Origin: an uncultured Paracoccaceae bacterium | GTDB taxonomy: Bacteria; Pseudomonadota; Alphaproteobacteria; Rhodobacterales; Rhodobacteraceae | Length of the DNA stretch: 64,000 nt | Direction of reading: 5' to 3' | Assembly: GCA_947503965.1 (NCBI GenBank) | Contig: CANNFU010000001.1 | Span: forward strand, 558,001 to 622,000 | In this document: positions 48,390 to 57,327 of the stretch, piece by piece | Position numbering within the stretch: position 1 is the stretch's first letter | Layout: each line of letters starts with the position of its first letter | Program-made: the position numbers and the translations under genes | Notes under the pieces: model-generated | What the model was told of the DNA's origin: nothing | Seen by the model: only the letters and a program-made list of their open reading frames with translations | The model's database searches: none

Positions 48390-48953
48390 TTGCAAGGTGA
48401 GCTACTCAAGGACGATGTTTCTTCGGTTTTTCAGACCTTTGGCATTGGTTCTATCGCGATATTGTCTACTGCATGGTTTGGTAGATACGGACTAATTGAG
48501 TGGCTTGGCGGCAAAGATGTGCAGACCTCACAATTCTCTGAGCTACAACTATTGCTTATTCCGATGGTCATTTTTGCTGCTTACACCGTTGGTCTTGCAC
48601 TGATAGGTTTTGGGTCGATTATGTTCGGTGACGACCGCGACTTGCTCGGGCGGCCCGAGGAATTGGAAGCAACTTGCTTGAGAAGCGACAACTCGCGGCT
48701 CTGGTTAGCATATCAAGCCATGTTGAAGAGAGCGTCTTTTTTCTATGGGCTATCATCTCTGATGGCATGGCTTGCTCTGCTGGTACTGGCAGCAAATGTG
48801 TCAAATTGGTATAGGGAAATCGGTTTCAGTTTTCCGTTCATGATAATATTTGTGGTGTTGGTTGGTACGTCACTAACAGCTGGCCTCAATGCTAGGAAAG
48901 TAAGGCTGAGTTTTGCTGCCATTCTCGATAGACTAGAGTCACGGCGAGCATGA
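48390..48953 (+). CDS. Membrane protein of unknown function after sucB
   Basis: Up to 187 residues from a TTG at 48390, with four likely transmembrane helices (about 15-35, 50-75, 110-135 and 145-165). No ATG is well placed, so the start is uncertain. It is low in charged residues between helices and matches no family I recognise. It sits between sucB and a palindromic repeat, and its base composition looks lower in GC than sucB. Confidence 0.55.
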   Translation: MQGELLKDDVSSVFQTFGIGSIAILSTAWFGRYGLIEWLGGKDVQTSQFSELQLLLIPMVIFAAYTVGLALIGFGSIMFGDDRDLLGRPEELEATCLRSDNSRLWLAYQAMLKRASFFYGLSSLMAWLALLVLAANVSNWYREIGFSFPFMIIFVVLVGTSLTAGLNARKVRLSFAAILDRLESRRA

Positions 48954-48981
48954 AACGCCTTTTAATCTCGAAAGAAAGGCC

Positions 48982-49058
48982 AGCGCCTGGACCTCGGGGT
49001 GGGTGCGAAGCGCCCTCCCCATGGGGGAGGTCCGGGCGCTGCCCGGCGATGCCGGGCG
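48982..49058. repeat. Compound palindromic intergenic element
   Basis: CAGCGCCTGGACCTC (48982-48996) and GAGGTCCGGGCGCTG (49028-49042) form 15-bp arms with one mismatch. The interior contains GGGTGCGAAGCGCCC. A second hairpin, GCCCGGC/GCCGGGC, follows to 49058. It resembles REP-type elements and shares its core with the element after sucD. Confidence 0.65.
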
Positions 49059-49123
49059 GGACATCGCTTCGGCATGACACACTTCGTAGGATGTGTGCTT
49101 ACACCCATCATTGAGACGCCAGA

Positions 49124-49669
49124 ATGACCCGCCTGATCAAACCCCTCGCCCTCCTTGTTCTCCTAGGCCTCGGCACTGCCGCCTACACCCAAGTCATGCT
49201 CCGCACCGGCTCTGGCACCCCGCCGCGCATGGCCCCCGCCGACCAACAGGCCGACGCGATCCATGTGGACAAAAGCGACCGGCAACTGACCCTGCTACGG
49301 AACGGCGCCCCGATCCGTACCTACCAAATCTCCATGGGCGGCAACCCTGAAGGTCACAAAACCCAAGAAGGTGACGAACGCACCCCCGAAGGCACCTACA
49401 TCATCGACTGGCGCAATCAGAACTCCATCGCGCATCTCAGCCTCCACATCTCCTACCCCAACGCCGACGACATCGCCCAGGCCGAGGCGCGCGGGGTCTC
49501 ACCCGGCGGAAACATTATGATCCACGGCATCCTCAACGGCTTGGGCGCGCTCGGGCCGCTGCAACGCTACTGGGACTGGACCAATGGCTGCATCGCCGTC
49601 ACCAATGCCGAAATGCGCGAAATCTGGTCGCTCGTGCCCAATGGCACACCGATCACTATCCGGAACTGA
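49124..49669 (+). CDS. L,D-transpeptidase (YkuD domain)
   Basis: A 181-residue exported or membrane-anchored protein (hydrophobic segment about residues 7-23). The YkuD domain includes MGGNPEGHKTQEGDERTPEG, the His in NIMIHGIL and the catalytic Cys in TNGCIAV. The family forms 3-3 cross-links in peptidoglycan or attaches proteins to it. The next gene begins one base after its stop, so it heads a three-gene unit. Confidence 0.92.
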   Translation: MTRLIKPLALLVLLGLGTAAYTQVMLRTGSGTPPRMAPADQQADAIHVDKSDRQLTLLRNGAPIRTYQISMGGNPEGHKTQEGDERTPEGTYIIDWRNQNSIAHLSLHISYPNADDIAQAEARGVSPGGNIMIHGILNGLGALGPLQRYWDWTNGCIAVTNAEMREIWSLVPNGTPITIRN

Positions 49670-49670
49670 C

Positions 49671-50210
49671 ATGCGCGCCGCCTACCGCCACGCCATCGCC
49701 CAGCGCCGCGCCTTCCGCCTGCCCGGCTACAAGAAGCTGGCCGATGCGGGAATGGAGGGCGACTGGGTCTCGCCCATCCAGATGACCTCCGGCAACCCAG
49801 ACGGGCCGATGTTCATCTCGAAAGACTGGCTTGACTACCCGTCCACCATCGCCAACCACGCCCAGCTGCGTAAAACCGGCTACCTGCCCGACAACCCGTT
49901 CAACAAGGTGATGGACAAGGTGTTGGCGCGAGCGAACCTTTCCCGCGCCGATATCTACATCACGCCCGTCTTCCACCTGCTGACCGCGCACCGATCCTCC
50001 ACCATCCCGCCCGCCGACGCGCGCGCGTCATTCGAAGCGGTCGTGCAGCACGAACTGATGGGCCGCCGCCCCATCGCGCTTGGCACAGATGCCGCCCGCG
50101 TCTTGCACCATTTTGGCATCGCGCATATCAAAACGCTGCACCCCTCTGCCCGCACCGGCAGTTTTAACGACAAAGCCGATCAGATCAGCGAGGCACTGTT
50201 GGCCGCATGA
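49671..50210 (+). CDS. Protein of unknown function with a uracil-DNA-glycosylase-like C-terminal motif
   Basis: A 179-residue cytosolic protein. TLHPSARTGSFNDKADQISE near the C-terminus looks like the HPS motif region of uracil-DNA glycosylases, and DNPFNKVMDKVLARANLSRA with DIYITPVF recalls the same fold. The N-terminal motif needed for catalysis is not recognisable, so an enzymatic role is doubtful. It is packed between the L,D-transpeptidase and MAPEG genes with a 4-bp overlap downstream. Confidence 0.65.
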   Translation: MRAAYRHAIAQRRAFRLPGYKKLADAGMEGDWVSPIQMTSGNPDGPMFISKDWLDYPSTIANHAQLRKTGYLPDNPFNKVMDKVLARANLSRADIYITPVFHLLTAHRSSTIPPADARASFEAVVQHELMGRRPIALGTDAARVLHHFGIAHIKTLHPSARTGSFNDKADQISEALLAA

Positions 50211-50596
50211 CCCCCGAACTTACCGTCCTCGCCCTTGCCGGTCTGTTGCAAGGGCTGCAATTCTGTCTCTACTCAGCCACCGCAATTGCGCAGGTTGGTG
50301 CGGGCAAGGCCGCTGGCCCGCGCGACAAGACGATCGAACTGACAGGCGGTGCCGGACGTCTGCAACGCGCCATGAATAACCATTTCGAGGCACTGATCCT
50401 CTTCACCATCGCTGTCGTCGTCATCACACTCGGCGACAAAGGTACCGGCCTGTCCGCCGCCTGCGCCTGGACCTATCTGGGCGCCCGCGTTCTTTACGTC
50501 CCCGCCTATTATTTCGGCTGGACGCCCTGGCGTTCGCTGATCTGGTTTGTGGGGTTTCTCTCAACCATCCTGATGATAGTGTCAGCCCTGATATGA
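50207..50596 (+). CDS. MAPEG-family membrane protein
   Basis: A 129-residue inner-membrane protein with four transmembrane helices. GRLQRAMNNHFEAL and ARVLYVPAYYFGW are the MAPEG signatures (membrane-associated eicosanoid and glutathione metabolism). In bacteria the function is mostly unknown. It overlaps the preceding gene by 4 bp. Confidence 0.88.
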   Translation: MTPELTVLALAGLLQGLQFCLYSATAIAQVGAGKAAGPRDKTIELTGGAGRLQRAMNNHFEALILFTIAVVVITLGDKGTGLSAACAWTYLGARVLYVPAYYFGWTPWRSLIWFVGFLSTILMIVSALI

Positions 50597-50601
50597 CGCT
50601 T

Positions 50602-50632
50602 TGTACATACAGCGTCTGTACAGGTTCTGTAC
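50602..50632. promoter_or_regulatory. Repeated TGTAC motifs upstream of lpd
   Basis: TGTACA (50602-50607), CTGTACAG (50616-50623) and CTGTAC (50627-50632) lie 28-58 bp before the lpd start. The repeats suggest an operator for lpd, which is separated from sucAB by four genes and so needs its own promoter. Confidence 0.4.
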
Positions 50633-50659
50633 GCAGTCTTGCACCCCGAAGGAGGACCC

Positions 50660-52048
50660 ATGTCCAGCTATGATGTCATCGTAATCGGCGCCGGCCCCGG
50701 CGGCTATGTCTGCGCAATCCGCTGCGCCCAACTGGGCATGAAGGTGGCCTGCGTCGAGGGGCGCGAGACGCTGGGCGGCACCTGTCTGAACGTGGGCTGC
50801 ATCCCGTCCAAGGCGATGCTGCACGCCACACATATGCTGCACGAGGCAGAGCATAATTTTGCGACCATGGGTCTGAAGGGCAAAGCCCCCTCTGTCGACT
50901 GGAAACAGATGCTGTCCTACAAGGAAGAGACGATTGCCCAGAATACCGGCGGCATCGAATTTCTGTTCAAAAAGAACAAGGTAGACTGGATCAAAGGCTG
51001 GGCCTCCATCCCCGAGGCGGGCAAGGTGCAGGTTGGAGACGACGTGCATGACGCCAAGCACATCGTGATCGCGTCAGGGTCCGAAGCATCCAGCCTGCCC
51101 GGCGTTGAGGTGGATGAAAAGACAGTCGTCACATCCACCGGCGCCTTGGCGCTGAACAAAATTCCCAAAAAGCTCATTGTCATCGGCGCAGGCGTGATCG
51201 GGCTTGAGCTTGGGTCGGTCTACTCTCGTTTGGGGGCCGAGGTGGAAGTCATCGAATTCCTCGACGCGATCACCCCCGGCATGGATGCTGAAATCGCACG
51301 TCAATTTCAGAGGATGCTCACCAAGCAGGGGCTCAAGTTCACATTGGGCGCTGCCGTTCAGGGGGTCGCGGTCAAAGGCAACAAGGCGACGGTGACCTAC
51401 AAGTTACGCAAGGATGACAGCGAACATCAGATGACTGCAGACACGGTGCTGGTCGCGACAGGCCGCAAACCCTATACCGACGGGCTGGGCCTGGATGCAT
51501 TGGGTATTGAGATGTCAGAGCGTGGTCAGATCAAGACCGACAGCAAATATGCCACCAATATCGCGGGCATCTATGCCATCGGTGACACGATTGCAGGCCC
51601 GATGCTTGCGCATAAAGCCGAAGACGAAGGTATGGCCGTCGCCGAAGGCATCGCCGGTCAGCACCCGCATGTGAACTATGGCGTGATCCCCGGCGTGATC
51701 TATACACACCCCGAGGTCGCCAATGTCGGCGAAACCGAGGAAACACTGAAAGAACAAGGCCGTGCCTACAAGGTTGGTAAATTCCCCTTCATGGGCAATG
51801 CGCGGGCCAAGGCGAATTTCGCCGGCGAAGGATTCGTCAAAATCCTCGCCGACAAGGAAACGGATCGGATCCTTGGTGCGCATATCATCGGCCCGATGGC
51901 AGGCGACCTGATCCACGAGATTTGCGTTGCGATGGAATTCGGTGCCGCGGCCGAGGATCTGGCCCGCACTTGTCATGCGCACCCCACCTATTCCGAAGCC
52001 GTGCGCGAAGCGGCGTTGGCCTGTGGAGATGGCGCCATTCACGCCTGA
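50660..52048 (+). CDS. lpd: Dihydrolipoyl dehydrogenase (E3)
   Basis: A 462-residue flavoenzyme that reoxidises lipoamide for 2-oxo-acid dehydrogenase complexes. FAD-binding [10 protein letters not shown], the redox disulfide C42/C47 in [14 protein letters not shown], the NAD-binding [12 protein letters not shown] and the catalytic HAHPTYSEA are visible. GGAGG lies 5 bases before the ATG at 50660. It belongs functionally to sucAB, and a terminator follows. Confidence 0.97.
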   Translation: MSSYDVIVIGAGPGGYVCAIRCAQLGMKVACVEGRETLGGTCLNVGCIPSKAMLHATHMLHEAEHNFATMGLKGKAPSVDWKQMLSYKEETIAQNTGGIEFLFKKNKVDWIKGWASIPEAGKVQVGDDVHDAKHIVIASGSEASSLPGVEVDEKTVVTSTGALALNKIPKKLIVIGAGVIGLELGSVYSRLGAEVEVIEFLDAITPGMDAEIARQFQRMLTKQGLKFTLGAAVQGVAVKGNKATVTYKLRKDDSEHQMTADTVLVATGRKPYTDGLGLDALGIEMSERGQIKTDSKYATNIAGIYAIGDTIAGPMLAHKAEDEGMAVAEGIAGQHPHVNYGVIPGVIYTHPEVANVGETEETLKEQGRAYKVGKFPFMGNARAKANFAGEGFVKILADKETDRILGAHIIGPMAGDLIHEICVAMEFGAAAEDLARTCHAHPTYSEAVREAALACGDGAIHA

Positions 52049-52077
52049 CGGAACACACCGCGCGTTATCCTGACACG

Positions 52078-52110
52078 ACAAAAGGCCCGCCATGTGGTAG
52101 GGCCTTTTGT
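52078..52110 (+). terminator. Rho-independent terminator of lpd
   Basis: ACAAAAGGCCC and GGGCCTTTTGT form a perfect 11-bp stem around an 11-base loop, with a TTTT run inside the 3-prime arm. It begins 29 bp after the lpd stop. The remaining 200 bp to the next gene are AT-rich and hold no gene. Confidence 0.85.
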
Positions 52111-52313
52111 CAAAAGTACCAAAGATTTAATTGTTTCCAGATTATTAATATTAACGAAAAATTAACCTTATTGAAAAGAAAACTGTTGCCAAATTGCTAC
52201 CAATTCACGCTTTGAATCTAAATTGCCGCAGACAAGGTCCCAGTCAAACACAAGTGCGCCACATTTCTAAGGTCTTTTGGCCACTATACCGAGTACTTCG
52301 ATCTGAGAACCTC

Positions 52314-53165
52314 ATGAGAATGCGCACTCTATTAACGATACTACTGGCTCTGATTTCTCAGCCGGCATATGCGTTTACAAATGATACAGGGTACTTTGAA
52401 GGCCTTGAATTCGTAGCCGAAACGACAATTCCGGGTCCTGAAGTCAGTTCCATGTCGCTTTGCTATGTCACACGCGATTTCAGGATATTGGGCCTGACGC
52501 TGACCAGTGACATCACCGGATATGCCCTTGCGGATGACGGATGTACAACCACACCGTTGCGCCCATTCAGCGAAGAGCAGATGATCACCGCACAATCGCT
52601 AGAACTGGTTCCCGCGGACCTTCCTGCTGTTGCGCGCAATGATCTGGAACGCAATCTGAAAAACTATGGGCTGTGGGCTGCAATCGGGCTGGGCCTGATT
52701 GCCGTGATTATTCGGCGCATCAAATCACTGCTGGGCTTTGATTTGCGCGGCCCGCTGCGGGCCAAGGCATCCAGCCGGATCCTGTCGACCTTATGTTACG
52801 CGGGCAGCGCGGCCGGTGTGATGGCGTCGAATGATATTGCAATTGTCGTGCAGGCCGCACGGCGTCTGACGCGACGCAACTATCAGCCGCAGGATATCAT
52901 CCGCATCGCCGATCACCTTGACCCCGGCCTTAGCCCTCAGGATTACATTGATTTCGGGCGCGGTCTTCGGGACGGTGAAAAAGACATCATGATGCAGGGC
53001 GTGCTTTACGTGGCGATGGCAAACGGCAGGATACTGCCCGGTCAATATACCTTCGCGACAGAGCTTGCGCACGGTCTCGGCATGCCAGCCGAGGATTTCC
53101 GCCGCGTCTTGCGAATGGCCATGGCCGATCTGGATATGTACCCGCCTAACCCTTCAACATCCTAA
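52314..53165 (+). CDS. Exported or membrane-anchored protein with TerB-like C-terminal region
   Basis: A 283-residue protein with a signal sequence (ending QPAYA-FTN), an exported part of about 90 residues, a second hydrophobic helix (LWAAIGLGLIAVII near residue 120) and a cytoplasmic C-terminus. GVLYVAMANGRILPGQYTFA and the following helix resemble TerB (tellurite-resistance type) helical bundles. Its 3-prime end overlaps the convergent GntR gene by 20 bp. Confidence 0.7.
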   Translation: MRMRTLLTILLALISQPAYAFTNDTGYFEGLEFVAETTIPGPEVSSMSLCYVTRDFRILGLTLTSDITGYALADDGCTTTPLRPFSEEQMITAQSLELVPADLPAVARNDLERNLKNYGLWAAIGLGLIAVIIRRIKSLLGFDLRGPLRAKASSRILSTLCYAGSAAGVMASNDIAIVVQAARRLTRRNYQPQDIIRIADHLDPGLSPQDYIDFGRGLRDGEKDIMMQGVLYVAMANGRILPGQYTFATELAHGLGMPAEDFRRVLRMAMADLDMYPPNPSTS

Positions 53166-53796
53166 GGCCCTGGGTCGCGTCGGTACGCACGGCCAAACGC
53201 AGCCCCGGTTCATCGCCCGCCTTCAGCGCACTGATGATCAGCTTGTGATGATGAGGCGGCTCGGTACGGTTCAGCCTTCCGTAAAGCGCACGCATCGTCG
53301 GCCCCAGCTGCAACCAGACCGTTTCAGCCATCGCCAGCATCGCAGGCGCCTGCGCCCGCAGATAGAGCGTCCGGTGAAATTCCAGGTTCATCCGGATGTA
53401 CCCCGTCGCGTCGTGGCGTGCGATCATCTGGCTAACACCTTGATTGATGACCTCCAGCCGTTCGATCAGGGCGAAATGCGCGCGTGGCAAGGCGCGTGAC
53501 GCCAATTCCGGCTCCAACATGGCGCGCAATGTTGCAAGCTCTTCAATCCGGTCATTCGACAGGGCGGGTGTCGATACCCGACCGGATGAAGATAAGAACA
53601 AGGCGCCTTCGGCCACCAACCGGCGCACGGCCTCACGCGCGGGTGTCATGGAAACATCGTAGGCTTCGCCGATCCCACGCAGGGTCAAAGCCGCGCCAGG
53701 TTCAATTTCACCGTGCAGGATGCGGGTGCGCAATGCGCGATAGACCCGTTCATGCGCGGCAGTCGTCGGATCAAGCGGGCGGGGTTGGATCATCAT
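53146..53796 (-). CDS. GntR-family (FCD/FadR subfamily) transcriptional regulator
   Basis: A 216-residue regulator. The N-terminal winged HTH (YRALRTRILHGEIEPGAALT, then DVSMTPAREAVRRLVAEG) is typical of GntR proteins. The C-terminal all-helical FCD domain has the metal-site pattern N-x-x-x-H in NLEFHRTLY and the later HHHKLI. FCD regulators usually sense organic acids. A TGTGATCACA palindrome lies 9-18 bp upstream of ATG 53796 and also, in pairs, before sdhC and sucC, so it is the likely regulator of these TCA genes and of itself. I recall a regulator called AkgR for TCA genes in Rhodobacter; equivalence is not verified. Confidence 0.88.
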   Translation of the reverse strand: MMIQPRPLDPTTAAHERVYRALRTRILHGEIEPGAALTLRGIGEAYDVSMTPAREAVRRLVAEGALFLSSSGRVSTPALSNDRIEELATLRAMLEPELASRALPRAHFALIERLEVINQGVSQMIARHDATGYIRMNLEFHRTLYLRAQAPAMLAMAETVWLQLGPTMRALYGRLNRTEPPHHHKLIISALKAGDEPGLRLAVRTDATQGLRMLKG

Positions 53797-53804
53797 GATC
53801 AAAC

Positions 53805-53814
53805 TGTGATCACA
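53805..53814. promoter_or_regulatory. Single TGTGATCACA operator before the GntR gene
   Basis: One perfect copy of the palindrome found upstream of sdhC and sucC. It lies in the 31-bp gap between the YgjP-like gene stop and the GntR start, where it would block ribosome or polymerase access. This points to negative autoregulation. Confidence 0.7.
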
Positions 53815-53827
53815 AAGTCCGTGACGG

Positions 53828-54517
53828 TCAATTGTCGAACTGAACCCGATGAAGCGTGTCTCCATGATCACGCAACCATTGTCGTGGCTCCGCATAATCA
53901 GGATAAAGACTCGCAACCACGTTCCAGAAGGCCGGAGAATGGTTCATCTCGGCCAGATGCGCCACCTCATGCGCTGCGACATACTCCAGCACCTCAGGTG
54001 GGGCCATGATCAAACGCCATGAATACATCAACACGCCAGCGCTTGAACAAGATCCCCAGCGTGACCGCGTGTCCCTGATACTCAGCCGGGTGTAGGGGCG
54101 ACCTAGCTGTTGTGCGTATTGGTCGGACGCGGTGGCCAAGGCATCGCGCGCCATCTGCCTGAGCTGCGCCTTGATCCGCGGGGCCGCCGTTTGCGCATCA
54201 GGCACCTCGATCGCAGTTGGCGTGATGCGCACGCGTTTGCTTAGCCCCATGACAATCGGCAACATCTGTCCGCGCAGCATCAGCTCTGCACCTACGGTAA
54301 CGGGGCGGACCGGGGTCAGCTGGCTCAGATGCTGTCTGAGCCAGCTTTCCTTTGATCGCAAAAATGCGATTCCCTCGCGTTCAGCGGCCGACTGCGGCAC
54401 CGTCAGGGTCACACGGCCATCCAGGCGGGAGACGCGCAAAGAAAGCCGCCGCGCGCGGGCAGATTTGCGCAAGCTGACCTCAATCGGGGGGTTGCCTTCC
54501 AGCGTGTGACGGCCCAT
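53828..54517 (-). CDS. YgjP/SprT-like zinc metallopeptidase
   Basis: A 229-residue cytosolic protein. HEVAHLAEMNHSPAFW has the HExxH zinc site with a downstream His, and RDTRSRWGSCSS is typical of YgjP (DUF45) proteins. The physiological substrate is unknown. It lies 31 bp upstream of the GntR gene on the same strand and may be co-transcribed with it. Confidence 0.88.
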   Translation of the reverse strand: MGRHTLEGNPPIEVSLRKSARARRLSLRVSRLDGRVTLTVPQSAAEREGIAFLRSKESWLRQHLSQLTPVRPVTVGAELMLRGQMLPIVMGLSKRVRITPTAIEVPDAQTAAPRIKAQLRQMARDALATASDQYAQQLGRPYTRLSIRDTRSRWGSCSSAGVLMYSWRLIMAPPEVLEYVAAHEVAHLAEMNHSPAFWNVVASLYPDYAEPRQWLRDHGDTLHRVQFDN

Positions 54518-54628
54518 ATCCAGCTACTCATATTTTCATGTGTCAAAGGCTTTGACACAGCCCCTTGCTTATGGCAGGTGGCACCGATCACCCGCAAGGG
54601 TCCGAGCAAGATTTTGAAGGGATAGCCA

Positions 54629-54955
54629 ATGCCTAAGGAAGAGTGGGGCACAAAGCGTCTTTGCCCCGAAACCGGCAAACGCTTTTACGACCTGAACGCC
54701 ACACCGATCATCAGCCCCTATACGGGCAAAGAGGTGACGATCGACACGTCCAAGACCCGTACCATGGTCGCTGATGCAGAGGACGCACAAAGCAAGAAGG
54801 CCGAAGAGGTCGCAGACGATGATGATCTGGTCCTTGATGACGCCGACGACGATGATGATGTTGATCTGGGCGATGATGTTCTTGAGGATGACGATGATGA
54901 CGACACCGTCTCATTGGACGAACTCGCCGACGTCGCCACAAACGACGACGATTAA
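54629..54955 (+). CDS. TIGR02300-family acidic protein
   Basis: A 108-residue cytosolic protein. The conserved N-terminus (WGTKRLCPETGKRFYDLNAT, then PIISPYTG) looks like a small zinc-ribbon-like module with one visible cysteine, and the last ~45 residues are almost all Asp and Glu. The family is widespread in alphaproteobacteria and has no established function. AAGGGA precedes the ATG. The tRNA-Ala gene lies 100 bp downstream. Confidence 0.9.
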   Translation: MPKEEWGTKRLCPETGKRFYDLNATPIISPYTGKEVTIDTSKTRTMVADAEDAQSKKAEEVADDDDLVLDDADDDDDVDLGDDVLEDDDDDDTVSLDELADVATNDDD

Positions 54956-54963
54956 TCAACAGG

Positions 54964-54996
54964 GTCGGGCGTGATTTTCACTTGATCTCGCCCGAC
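54964..54996. terminator. Inverted repeat after the TIGR02300 gene
   Basis: GTCGGGCG and CGCCCGAC form a perfect 8-bp stem with a 17-base loop. There is no T-tract, so termination is likely weak or the hairpin has another role. Confidence 0.4.
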
Positions 54997-55057
54997 GCGC
55001 TGCATAGACAGCAAATCGCAGCCTTTTGCTGCGCCCGACAGCGTAAGTTGTCACGAT

Positions 55058-55133
<76 letters not shown>

Positions 55134-55602
55134 TACCGCGCCGCACGGCGTTAATATCCTGACGCATTGAAAAAGTAAGCTCGTTTTTGCGATTCGAAGA
55201 CCTGCTTTCTGTCGTAGTTAACGGACTCCGTAAATGCCATTCTGAGCACTGCTCTTCTACTTTGAGATACTCACTTTGCCATTTTTTCGAAGGGTTTACG
55301 CGAAATATATGGGCGAGTTCGATAGTATCCTCGAATGCGGCGGATGGAACACTTGCGGTCTTTGGCACTGTCCAAGCCCACCGTTATTCGCGCCAGTTGT
55401 TCCGTAGTTTCCATTGCTTGGAACGGCGACTTGTCGGTAGCCGCCCGCTTACTGCGACAAATATTTCGGTTGCCTCCAGCATTTCCTGACAATAAAAGTC
55501 GGATATAGCCAGGGTAATTCTGCTACCGCGCCCCCAAGCCAGAGTGACATCACGAGAAAGAGGAAACTCAACCGTTTCCAAGGACACTTGGCTTTTGCGA
55601 CC
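55134..55602. other. Region without a confident gene, downstream of tRNA-Ala
   Basis: A 469-bp stretch between the tRNA and the ABC transporter locus. Short open frames exist on both strands, but none shows a recognisable family, good ribosome-binding site or consistent codon use. Minus-strand frames around 55138-55500 could be fragments of one broken gene, but I cannot identify it. Promoter elements for the transporter locus should lie at its right end; I see no clear Fur-type box. Confidence 0.5.
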
Positions 55603-57327
55603 ATGAACAGGCTTGTGACTTACATGCTGCCCTACAGGGGCACGGTGATCGTCGTCGTGTTGGCGATCCTTGCCGTCACGGCAACAGGTCTGCTGGCGCC
55701 TTGGATGATACGCGAGATCGTATTGATCATTGAGACGGACGCGGAAGATGCCGCCACAGGTCTGACGTTGATCGCGGCGGCCCTTGTCATGATCTATGTC
55801 GCGCGCAGCACAGCTGAAGCAGCCGTGTTTCACTATTCGCATGTTGTCGCCTTCAAGACCTGCCGCGATTTGCGCGATGCGGTTTACGCCCATCTGCAAC
55901 GGCTGTCGCCGAGCTGGTTTGCCGCGCGCAAATCGGGCGACATCACCAAGCGGGTGATTGATGACACGCTGAAGCTGGAGCCCGTGATCGCGGATGCAGT
56001 CTATGGGTTCGTGGTGTCCATCATTCTGTCGCTTGGCATTCTGATCATCCTGTTCAACTTCTCGCCGGTCTTGACCCTGCTCGCACTGATCCCTTTGCCG
56101 GTTACGTTGATCATCATGTTCTCTGTTGGCCGCAAGGCGATCCCATCGTTTGACAACGAGGCCGACCGGGAGGGCGATCTGGCAGCATTGGTGCAGGACC
56201 ATGTCAGCGGTATTCGCGAGATCCAGATCTTCAATCAGGAGGTGGCGACGCTGCGTAGGTTCATGCGCAAATCCGACTTTCTGGCGCGGCGTCAAATCCG
56301 GTCTCGGACGCTGATTGCTCCGTTTGATCCTGCGGTTGAAGGCGCGATTGGGGTGTCCACTGCTTTGGTCGTGCTTGTCGGCGGGCGCATGGCCTTGGCG
56401 GGTGACCTTGCCGTTGCTGATCTGGTGGCGTTCATCCTGTACATCGTGTCCCTGTATCAACCCTTGTTCACGGTTGTTGAGGCGACCGAGGCAGTGCAGC
56501 GCGGCCTGTCCAGCCTCAAGCGTGTCAATGACCTGCTGGATACGCAGCCAGAGGTCGCGGACCCTGTGACGCCGCGTCGCTTGCCGTCTCCTTTGCGTGG
56601 TGAGATTGCGCTTGAGGGTGTCAGTTTTCGGTATCGTGACGATGGACCCGTCTTGCAGGATCTGACCCTCACCATTCGGCCCGGCGAAACCCTGGCGGTG
56701 ATTGGCCCGACGGGGGCGGGGAAATCCACACTCGCCCATCTGATTGCGCGGTTCTATGACGTCACTTCGGGCAGGATTACACTGGACGGTATCGACTTGC
56801 GCGATGTCCCGCTTGCCGACCTGCGGCGCAATACGGCGATGGTGTTGCAGGATGTGTTCCTGTTCAATGGGTCGATCCGTGACAACATCCGGTTTGGCGA
56901 TCAAATGGCGGATGAGGATGCGCTGATCGCCGCGGCAAAGGCCGCTGGTGCGCATGATTTCATCTGTGCGCTCCCGAAGGGCTATGAGACCATTGTTGGC
57001 GAACGCGGCGTGCGGCTGTCGGGTGGGCAGAAACAGCGTATCTCTATTGCGCGCGCACTTCTCAAGAAAGCCCCGCTCTTGATTTTGGACGAAGCGACCA
57101 GCGCGATTGATACCGAAACCGAAGCCGCCATTCAGGATAATCTGAATGTCTTGCTGACCGGATGCACCGCAATTGTGATTGCCCACCGCCTGTCCACGAT
57201 CCGCAGGGCCGACAGGATCGCGGTGCTGGAAAACGGACGGCTTATGCAACTTGGACCCCACGATGAAATTGCAGGGCAAACCGGTGCCTATGCGCGGCTT
57301 TTGCAAGCACAGGAGACTGCTGCATGA
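55603..57327 (+). CDS. ABC transporter, fused membrane and ATPase domains (half-transporter)
   Basis: A 574-residue protein with six transmembrane helices (about residues 1-310) and a nucleotide-binding domain with Walker A (GPTGAGKST), signature LSGGQKQRISIARAL and Walker B (LLILDEATSAID). Such exporter-type half-transporters act as dimers. In siderophore loci, some of this type (for example YbtPQ or IrtAB) import iron-siderophores. The next gene starts inside its stop (ATGA), tying it to the uptake system. Start is uncertain: TTG 55588 or ATG 55603, neither with ideal Shine-Dalgarno spacing. Confidence 0.88.
   Translation: MNRLVTYMLPYRGTVIVVVLAILAVTATGLLAPWMIREIVLIIETDAEDAATGLTLIAAALVMIYVARSTAEAAVFHYSHVVAFKTCRDLRDAVYAHLQRLSPSWFAARKSGDITKRVIDDTLKLEPVIADAVYGFVVSIILSLGILIILFNFSPVLTLLALIPLPVTLIIMFSVGRKAIPSFDNEADREGDLAALVQDHVSGIREIQIFNQEVATLRRFMRKSDFLARRQIRSRTLIAPFDPAVEGAIGVSTALVVLVGGRMALAGDLAVADLVAFILYIVSLYQPLFTVVEATEAVQRGLSSLKRVNDLLDTQPEVADPVTPRRLPSPLRGEIALEGVSFRYRDDGPVLQDLTLTIRPGETLAVIGPTGAGKSTLAHLIARFYDVTSGRITLDGIDLRDVPLADLRRNTAMVLQDVFLFNGSIRDNIRFGDQMADEDALIAAAKAAGAHDFICALPKGYETIVGERGVRLSGGQKQRISIARALLKKAPLLILDEATSAIDTETEAAIQDNLNVLLTGCTAIVIAHRLSTIRRADRIAVLENGRLMQLGPHDEIAGQTGAYARLLQAQETAA

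Noticed and set aside
55138..55500. Possible broken gene or integrase remnant next to tRNA-Ala on the minus strand
   Set aside because: Three short frames could be joined by frameshifts, but no motif supports an integrase and no second copy of the tRNA 3-prime end was found.
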